A stretch of 12,050 nucleotides of DNA from Candidatus Rifleibacteriota bacterium. GTDB taxonomy: Bacteria; Muiribacteriota; Ozemobacteria; Ozemobacterales; Ozemobacteraceae. Made by a program: the position numbers and the translations under genes. The number at the start of each line of letters is the position of its first letter. Within the stretch, counting starts at the first letter, position 1. Below, piece after piece: positions 7,885 through 12,050 of the stretch. The notes under the pieces were generated by a model, which saw only the letters and a list, made by a program, of their open reading frames with translations, did no database searches and was not told where the DNA came from. The stretch covers positions 1-12,050 of the forward strand of contig JAQUZA010000051.1 in assembly GCA_028691595.1 (NCBI GenBank), written 5' to 3'.

Positions 7885-10649
7885 ACCTGAGTGCTACTCC
7901 TTCCGATGAGAACTCTACGTTTGTTTGATCCATCCATTGGGCTGACCAGTCCTTTTTCTTCGAGCTGATCCATAATTCTGGCCGCCCTATTATAACCGAT
8001 TCTAAACTTTCTTTGCAGCATACTTGTCGAAGTTTTTTCCTGAGTCTCAAGATACCTTACGATCTGTTCTACCAGAGAAGAATCAGAATCGCCGGTTTCA
8101 TCGTCGTCATCGTCATCGCAATCTTCATCACTTTCTTTGCGGGCCGGAGCAATGTCCAGATATTCAGGTTTTCCCTGGCTCTTGACGAATTCGACAAGAT
8201 CCATGAGTTCACGGTCAGAAACAAAAGCTCCCTGAAGTCTGAGAGGCTTGTTGCGACCCTTGGGAATGAACAGCATGTCGCCCTTACCTAGAAGTTTTTC
8301 AGCACCCTTGGCATCGAGAATGGTTCTAGAGTCTATCGCAGATGCAACCGAAAATGCAATTCTTGTTGGTAAATTTGCTTTGATCAGGCCGGTCAATACA
8401 TTTACAGACGGCCGCTGTGTTGCAATAATGAGGTGCATGCCGACGGCACGTGCCATCTGGGCCAGACGGCAGATAGAGCCTTCGACTTCGGCCGAAGCGG
8501 TCATCATCAGGTCTGCAAGTTCGTCGATTACAATTACGATAAAGGGCATAGGCTCAAGATCGGGGTCGATCTCTTTGCGAAGCCGTTCAAGTTCTTCATT
8601 ATAGGTTGTGATTTTTTTGCAGCCACAGCCGGCCAGAACGTCATAACGACGGGTCATTTCTTCAACCGCCCAGGCAAGAGCCGCCGCGGCACGCTCGGGC
8701 TCGGTTACCACCGGAGCGATGAGGTGGGGGATTCCGTTATAGGTTGAGAGTTCAACCATTTTAGGATCGATCATGACGAATTTGACCTGGTCGGCACGTG
8801 CCTGAAACAGAATGCTGGCAATTATTGTGTTAACGCATACCGATTTGCCAGACCCTGTTGACCCTGCTATGAGCAGATGAGGCATGTCTGAGAGGTCTGC
8901 AAATACAGGTTGCCCGTTGATGGTTACCCCCAAAGCCAGGTTGAGTGGCACCGGGTTCTTTTTGAACTTGTCATTTTTTAACAGGTCGTAAAAATAAACC
9001 GGGGTTGGGTTGGCATTCGGTATTTCGATGCCAAGTGCCGGCTTGCCGGGTATCGGGGCTTCGATTCGAATTGAGGAGGCGGCCAGAGCCAGAGCAATGT
9101 CGTTATCGAGTGCGGTTATGCGTGAAACTTTGACTCCGGCAGCGGGTTTCAGCTCAAATCTCGAAACTGCCGGGCCCTCAACGATAGCGGTTACGGTTGC
9201 CTTGATTCCGAATTCTTCAAGGGTTTTCAGCAGAAATGCTGAACGCTGACTCAAGTCTGATTGGGCATCAGAAATATCGCGTGGCGGTGGAACCTTTAGG
9301 ATTTCAAGTGGCGGAAGCTGTGCATCAGCATAGCGATTTGTTTTTTCCGGACGTTTATCGTGCACGTCTTTTTTTAGTTCGTGGTCAATCCTGTTATCAT
9401 CAAGATATACAGGTTCTTCTTCTGATTCTGTTTCACGAGAAACAGTTTGTACGCCATTCCTGGAGTTTACCGATTCGGGTGCCCCAGACTCTTCACCATC
9501 TGAAAGGTCATCATAGGTGTCTTCGTCTACACAGTCGTCATCTTCATTTTCTTCATCATCTTCGAAGCTGACAATAACCCGCATTTCTTCTTCAGTCTTG
9601 CCGGGTTGAACTGCATGAACCGGTGATCCTGAAGGTGCTGCAAAAACGCATTCGGTGGTAATGCTGGCAACCTGAACCGAAACCCCGGAAATAGCGGGGG
9701 CGTGAACTTTTTCAGCCGGGGTAGGGGAGGGGATATCGTTGCCGGTCATTTCGTTGTTTGCCTGCCAGCACTGAGGAACAGGAATAATGGTCGCTTCTTC
9801 TTCATCTTTTGAGAAAGCGGCTGAAGAATTACCAACAGCGGCAGTCTCTTCACAAAGTTCTTCAGTGGCAGAACCGCGTGGTCTGAAGGAAAGCAGTTTG
9901 CCCAACTGCCCTTCAGGGTCTATTTCCTGCTCCTGCCAGGTTTGTTTGATCCGGCCAAATACCGCGGCGATGAGATCGCCGGTGGTTTTTACCGCACCAA
10001 TCAGCATTGAAAGCAGGGCCAGGGTTATTTCCCATAAAAAGAAAGCCAGGCGCGTCAAGAGACTTGCTATTACAAGAGTGCCGGCCAGCACATCCTTGTA
10101 GAGTATGTCGAGGGCAAATATCAGCGATGAGAGAACCAGGGATACGAAAAGAACTTTGCTCGGAACTGGCCCGAAAAAGCGTGCGAACAACTCAAAGGTG
10201 TGAACCCCAACTTTGCCGCCTTCAAGCCCAAGCAGGCCAAGGCCGAAGGTCATGACCCCAAGGCAGCCGGCCAGCCGCCAGCTGAGATTCTGAAAGGGCC
10301 GTTCGAGAAATCTTTGCACACCCATAAGCCCGACGAGAATGGGCAGAATATATACTCCTATTCCCAGATAAATCATGCAGGCGTTGATGATGCCGGGGAT
10401 CTTTGATGAGCTGATATAGTGAATAAGGGAAAGAGAAAAGGCGCTGACACCTACAAGCACAAGACCGACAGCTTCATTGCGCTGTCGGATGTCTGTGACC
10501 ATAGGCATTGACCTGGGGGTATTGCGGGTGCTTCCCCTGGTGGTGGCCGGTCGCCTTTCTTTTTCTATGCTTTCTTCGACTTTTGAACGTCGAACCCGGC
10601 TGCGTTCTTTGACATTGCTTTCGGGCAGCAAGATTTTTTTGGTACTCAT
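7881..10649 (-). CDS. ftsK: DNA translocase FtsK (SpoIIIE/FtsK family), 922 aa
   Basis: FtsK is a septum-anchored hexameric ATPase that pumps double-stranded DNA during division and helps XerCD resolve chromosome dimers at dif. Residues 1-58 are basic and cytoplasmic. About four to six hydrophobic segments lie between 61 and 220 (around 61-80, 87-110, 125-143, 164-182 and 187-219). Residues 220-450 form a low-complexity acidic linker. The motor spans about 455-830, with Walker A GSTGSGKS at 596-603, Walker B IVIVIDE ending at D709-E710, and ATQRPS at 743-748. The gamma winged helix is at about 857-915 and has QRKFRIGYNRAARIMDQLE, very close to the family signature for reading polar KOPS-type DNA sites. 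An odd feature is the poly-aspartate stretch between motor and gamma (about 839-854). The linker is much shorter than in E. coli FtsK. The ATG lies 2 bp after the uppP stop, with GGGGA 7 bases upstream; the stop overlaps the next gene. All key motor residues are present, so it should be active. Confidence 0.97.
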   Translation of the reverse strand: MSTKKILLPESNVKERSRVRRSKVEESIEKERRPATTRGSTRNTPRSMPMVTDIRQRNEAVGLVLVGVSAFSLSLIHYISSSKIPGIINACMIYLGIGVYILPILVGLMGVQRFLERPFQNLSWRLAGCLGVMTFGLGLLGLEGGKVGVHTFELFARFFGPVPSKVLFVSLVLSSLIFALDILYKDVLAGTLVIASLLTRLAFFLWEITLALLSMLIGAVKTTGDLIAAVFGRIKQTWQEQEIDPEGQLGKLLSFRPRGSATEELCEETAAVGNSSAAFSKDEEEATIIPVPQCWQANNEMTGNDIPSPTPAEKVHAPAISGVSVQVASITTECVFAAPSGSPVHAVQPGKTEEEMRVIVSFEDDEENEDDDCVDEDTYDDLSDGEESGAPESVNSRNGVQTVSRETESEEEPVYLDDNRIDHELKKDVHDKRPEKTNRYADAQLPPLEILKVPPPRDISDAQSDLSQRSAFLLKTLEEFGIKATVTAIVEGPAVSRFELKPAAGVKVSRITALDNDIALALAASSIRIEAPIPGKPALGIEIPNANPTPVYFYDLLKNDKFKKNPVPLNLALGVTINGQPVFADLSDMPHLLIAGSTGSGKSVCVNTIIASILFQARADQVKFVMIDPKMVELSTYNGIPHLIAPVVTEPERAAAALAWAVEEMTRRYDVLAGCGCKKITTYNEELERLRKEIDPDLEPMPFIVIVIDELADLMMTASAEVEGSICRLAQMARAVGMHLIIATQRPSVNVLTGLIKANLPTRIAFSVASAIDSRTILDAKGAEKLLGKGDMLFIPKGRNKPLRLQGAFVSDRELMDLVEFVKSQGKPEYLDIAPARKESDEDCDDDDDDETGDSDSSLVEQIVRYLETQEKTSTSMLQRKFRIGYNRAARIMDQLEEKGLVSPMDGSNKRRVLIGRSSTQV

Positions 10650-10651
10650 GG

Positions 10652-11458
10652 TTATTTCCCCGCAAATTGAATGAGAATGAAGCTGGTAATCGAGACCAGA
10701 AACAGGTAATAGGAAAAGTATGACAATTTTTGCTCTTTAATTATGTAAACAAGAAACTTCAGTGCCAGAAAACCGGTGAGTGTTGCGGCGAGGGTTCCAG
10801 AAACAAGACCTGTAAGGTCGAGGTTCGCCGGCAAACCGGTTTTGGCAAGATCTTTGAACTCAAGAAGAGTGGCACCACCAACTGCAGGTATCATCAGCAG
10901 AAAGGAAAATTTTGCTGCTTCTTCACCTTTTAAGCCGAGCAGCAGGCCTGCTGCAATCGTTGACCCTGAGCGCGAGATCCCGGGGGTAATGGCAAGACCC
11001 TGGGCTACTCCGATTGCAAGTGATCGAAACCACGAAAGTTTGCAAAGCTCGGTCTGACTGCTGTGCTTTTTCAGCTTTTCAGAAATCAGCAGTATAGTGC
11101 CGGTAAGGAAAAGTGCAATACAAACAGCCCTAGGCATCGAGAAAAGGGCTTCAAAGTTCTTCTTGAAACTGAGGCCAATGATTGCAGTTGGTATACTGCC
11201 GGCAATTATTAGAAATGCAACCCTGCGGCGGGCGGCATCTTTCCAGCCGGCTGGGGTGAAGTAGGGGAGGAGGTCGGCCCTGAAAAAGAAAATTACGGCG
11301 AGCAGCGTGCCGAAATGCAGGGAAATATCTGTAAGCATATTTGTTTCAAGATCATGGCTGCCGCTGAAATGCTGAAACAGCGTCAGATGACCCGAACTCG
11401 AAACCGGCAAAAATTCGGTTAAACCCTGAAGAATTCCCTGAAAAATATAACTGAACAA
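10652..11458 (-). CDS. uppP: Undecaprenyl-diphosphatase UppP/BacA, 268 aa
   Basis: This integral membrane enzyme dephosphorylates undecaprenyl pyrophosphate to undecaprenyl phosphate, recycling the lipid carrier for peptidoglycan and other wall polymers. Overproduction in known bacteria gives bacitracin resistance. The first family motif is at residues 11-25: QGLTEFLPVSSSGHL, with Q11 and E15 in the (E/Q)xxxE pattern and H24. The second is PGISRSGST at 159-167, with R163 as the expected catalytic arginine. Multiple hydrophobic segments are seen (about 42-60, 80-96, 110-126, 145-158, 183-200, 216-240 and 246-266). Length is typical for the family (about 265-275). The start codon is TTG at 11458, chosen because AGGAGG lies 7 bases upstream and the N-terminal motif follows directly; the first in-frame ATG (M41) would delete the active-site motif. 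It is the first gene of the cluster, 2 bp before ftsK. Confidence 0.97.
   Translation of the reverse strand: MFSYIFQGILQGLTEFLPVSSSGHLTLFQHFSGSHDLETNMLTDISLHFGTLLAVIFFFRADLLPYFTPAGWKDAARRRVAFLIIAGSIPTAIIGLSFKKNFEALFSMPRAVCIALFLTGTILLISEKLKKHSSQTELCKLSWFRSLAIGVAQGLAITPGISRSGSTIAAGLLLGLKGEEAAKFSFLLMIPAVGGATLLEFKDLAKTGLPANLDLTGLVSGTLAATLTGFLALKFLVYIIKEQKLSYFSYYLFLVSITSFILIQFAGK
10657..10661 (-). promoter_or_regulatory. ftsK ribosome-binding site inside the end of uppP
   Basis: GGGGA on the minus strand lies 7 bases before the ftsK ATG (10649) and overlaps the last codons of uppP (GCG GGG AAA TAA). Translation of ftsK is therefore probably coupled to termination on uppP. Confidence 0.5.
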
Positions 11459-11465
11459 AGAGCTG

Positions 11466-11471
11466 CCTCCT
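11466..11471 (-). promoter_or_regulatory. Perfect Shine-Dalgarno site of uppP
   Basis: AGGAGG on the minus strand stands 7 bases before the TTG start of uppP. It is the strongest ribosome site in the window and decides the non-ATG start. Confidence 0.85.
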
Positions 11472-11535
11472 GTTATCTTGTGGCGACAGTCGCTGTGGTT
11501 TCAGCTGACGGCATCGCCTTTTGCTGCGTCTTTAG

Positions 11536-11563
11536 AAGTATCGGAAACTGACCGGAAATACTT
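11536..11563 (-). promoter_or_regulatory. Bulged hairpin in the uppP leader
   Basis: In the minus-strand leader, AAGTAT (11563-11558) can pair with ATACTT (11541-11536). Inside this, CGG (11554-11552) pairs with CCG (11544-11542) around a 7-base loop, with a 3-base bulge on one side. The hairpin ends 77 bases before the uppP TTG, and no U-run follows, so it is not a classical terminator. It may be a leader structure, a protein-binding inverted repeat, or chance. No known riboswitch family was recognised. Confidence 0.35.
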
Positions 11564-12004
11564 AATACAAAATTGCACGGGTCGTAAATATTGGCCAGTG
11601 GCAAAGGGGTGTAAGCTTATCGGGCAGGATTTGCATTTTTAATGTGCTTAAATCGGCCATGATGTATTCAATGAGTAAGATCACAGAAGCCGGCAGAAAA
11701 GGCCGCGGGGACATGCAAAAAGGGGATTCGAAGCGCTATCTTTTAGTGTTCTTGCTTACGAATTCACAAGAAGATAGAATTTTTGCTTATGTTTGTTTTT
11801 TTTTATCAATTTTTTGGTGGTTCGCTCTGGGGAATAGCTGATGCTTTTTTTGTCTTAATGTTTTTATCTGAATTTTGATATGTTTATGCTCTTTTGTTTT
11901 ATGATAATACTGTGGCTGGCAAGAAAATGCTTTTATCAGTATTTTATTAAAAGTAGATATCTTGACGTGCTGTGGCTTTTGTTGTTGATAATAACTTAAA
12001 TTTG

Positions 12005-12042
12005 ATAATCAAGAATGTTGGGTCTATTGCATGCTTGATTAT
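12005..12042. repeat. 9-bp perfect inverted repeat in AT-rich DNA
   Basis: ATAATCAAG (12005-12013) and CTTGATTAT (12034-12042) are exact reverse complements separated by 20 bases. Arm centres are 29 bp apart, close to three helical turns, so the arms would lie on the same DNA face. The stem is AT-rich with no U-run, which argues against a terminator. A binding site for a dimeric regulator is possible; chance in AT-rich DNA is also possible. Confidence 0.4.
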
Positions 12043-12050
12043 GCAGTTTT

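Larger units (their letters stand above)
11459..12050. other. Intergenic region upstream of uppP; no convincing gene
   Basis: About 590 bases separate uppP from the right edge. The first 180 or so have mixed composition and must hold the promoter and leader of the minus-strand operon. The best hexamer pair I can see there is TTTACG (11588-11583) and TATTAA (11567-11562), but the 15-base spacer is short and the match is weak, so I do not call it as a promoter. From about 11760 rightwards the DNA is clearly AT-rich, with runs of T. Short frames on both strands (plus 11644-11841; minus about 11716-11564) lack ribosome sites and resemble nothing I know. On the plus strand, TTGACG (11962-11967) and GATAAT (11987-11992) could be a promoter firing off the right edge, but their 19-base spacing is long. 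Confidence 0.6.

Noticed and set aside
11562..11588. Promoter TTTACG-15-TATTAA for the minus-strand operon
   Set aside because: Each hexamer matches the sigma-70 consensus at only about 4 of 6 positions and the spacer is too short, so it is mentioned only within the intergenic entry.
11471..11660. Cyclic-di-GMP or cobalamin riboswitch, suggested by GACGCAGCAAAAGG and GCCACTG words
   Set aside because: The other conserved parts of both classes are missing and the pairing does not fit their folds.
11564..11716. 50-codon minus-strand frame upstream of uppP (starts MSPRPFLPAS)
   Set aside because: The sequence before its ATG is CCCCTTTTTGC, the opposite of a ribosome site, and the product looks like no known protein or leader peptide.
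11644..11841. 65-codon plus-strand frame with a hydrophobic C-terminal stretch in the intergenic region
   Set aside because: It begins with GTG, has no well-spaced Shine-Dalgarno sequence, and its hydrophobic part comes from T-rich DNA. I recognise no family; a tiny membrane peptide cannot be excluded but is unsupported.
1..12050. CRISPR arrays, tRNA or rRNA genes, transposases, phage or defence genes
   Set aside because: None seen on either strand. The window is occupied by four long minus-strand genes and one AT-rich intergenic stretch.

Overview
The window carries one compact minus-strand gene cluster. Read in transcription order from right to left it is uppP (undecaprenyl-diphosphatase), ftsK (DNA translocase), a 1613-residue tetratricopeptide-repeat (TPR) protein, and a second giant TPR protein whose 3' end runs off the left edge. 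Gaps are minimal: 2 bp between uppP and ftsK, a 4-base ATGA overlap between ftsK and the first TPR gene, and 50 bp between the two TPR genes. That last gap is almost filled by a 17-codon mini-frame that also ends in an ATGA overlap. The four genes therefore look like one operon with translational coupling. No internal terminator is visible.

Region by region: 1-2992 is the partial second TPR gene (997 codons visible, no stop). 3043-7884 is the first TPR gene, with a four-cysteine N-terminal module followed by about 43 TPR units. 7881-10649 is ftsK, with an N-terminal membrane domain, an acidic linker, a RecA-like motor and a winged-helix gamma domain. 10652-11458 is uppP, which starts at TTG behind a perfect Shine-Dalgarno sequence. 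11459-12050 has no convincing gene. It holds the uppP leader, with a bulged hairpin, and then AT-rich DNA with inverted repeats near the right edge.

The organism is a bacterium: it has the peptidoglycan lipid-carrier recycling enzyme, a cell-division DNA translocase and good Shine-Dalgarno sites. The base composition is moderate by eye. Phylum cannot be fixed from these genes. The mix of a conserved FtsK/UppP pair with very large, poorly characterised TPR solenoids fits an environmental, possibly uncultured lineage, but this is only an impression.

UppP recycles the lipid carrier for cell-wall precursors and FtsK pumps and sorts chromosomes at the division septum, so the conserved half of the operon concerns envelope and division. 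The TPR proteins have no signal peptide or membrane segment and are probably cytoplasmic scaffolds. Their coupling to ftsK suggests, but does not prove, a role around division or chromosome segregation. This pairing, the cysteine module and the size of the solenoids are the least explained features here.
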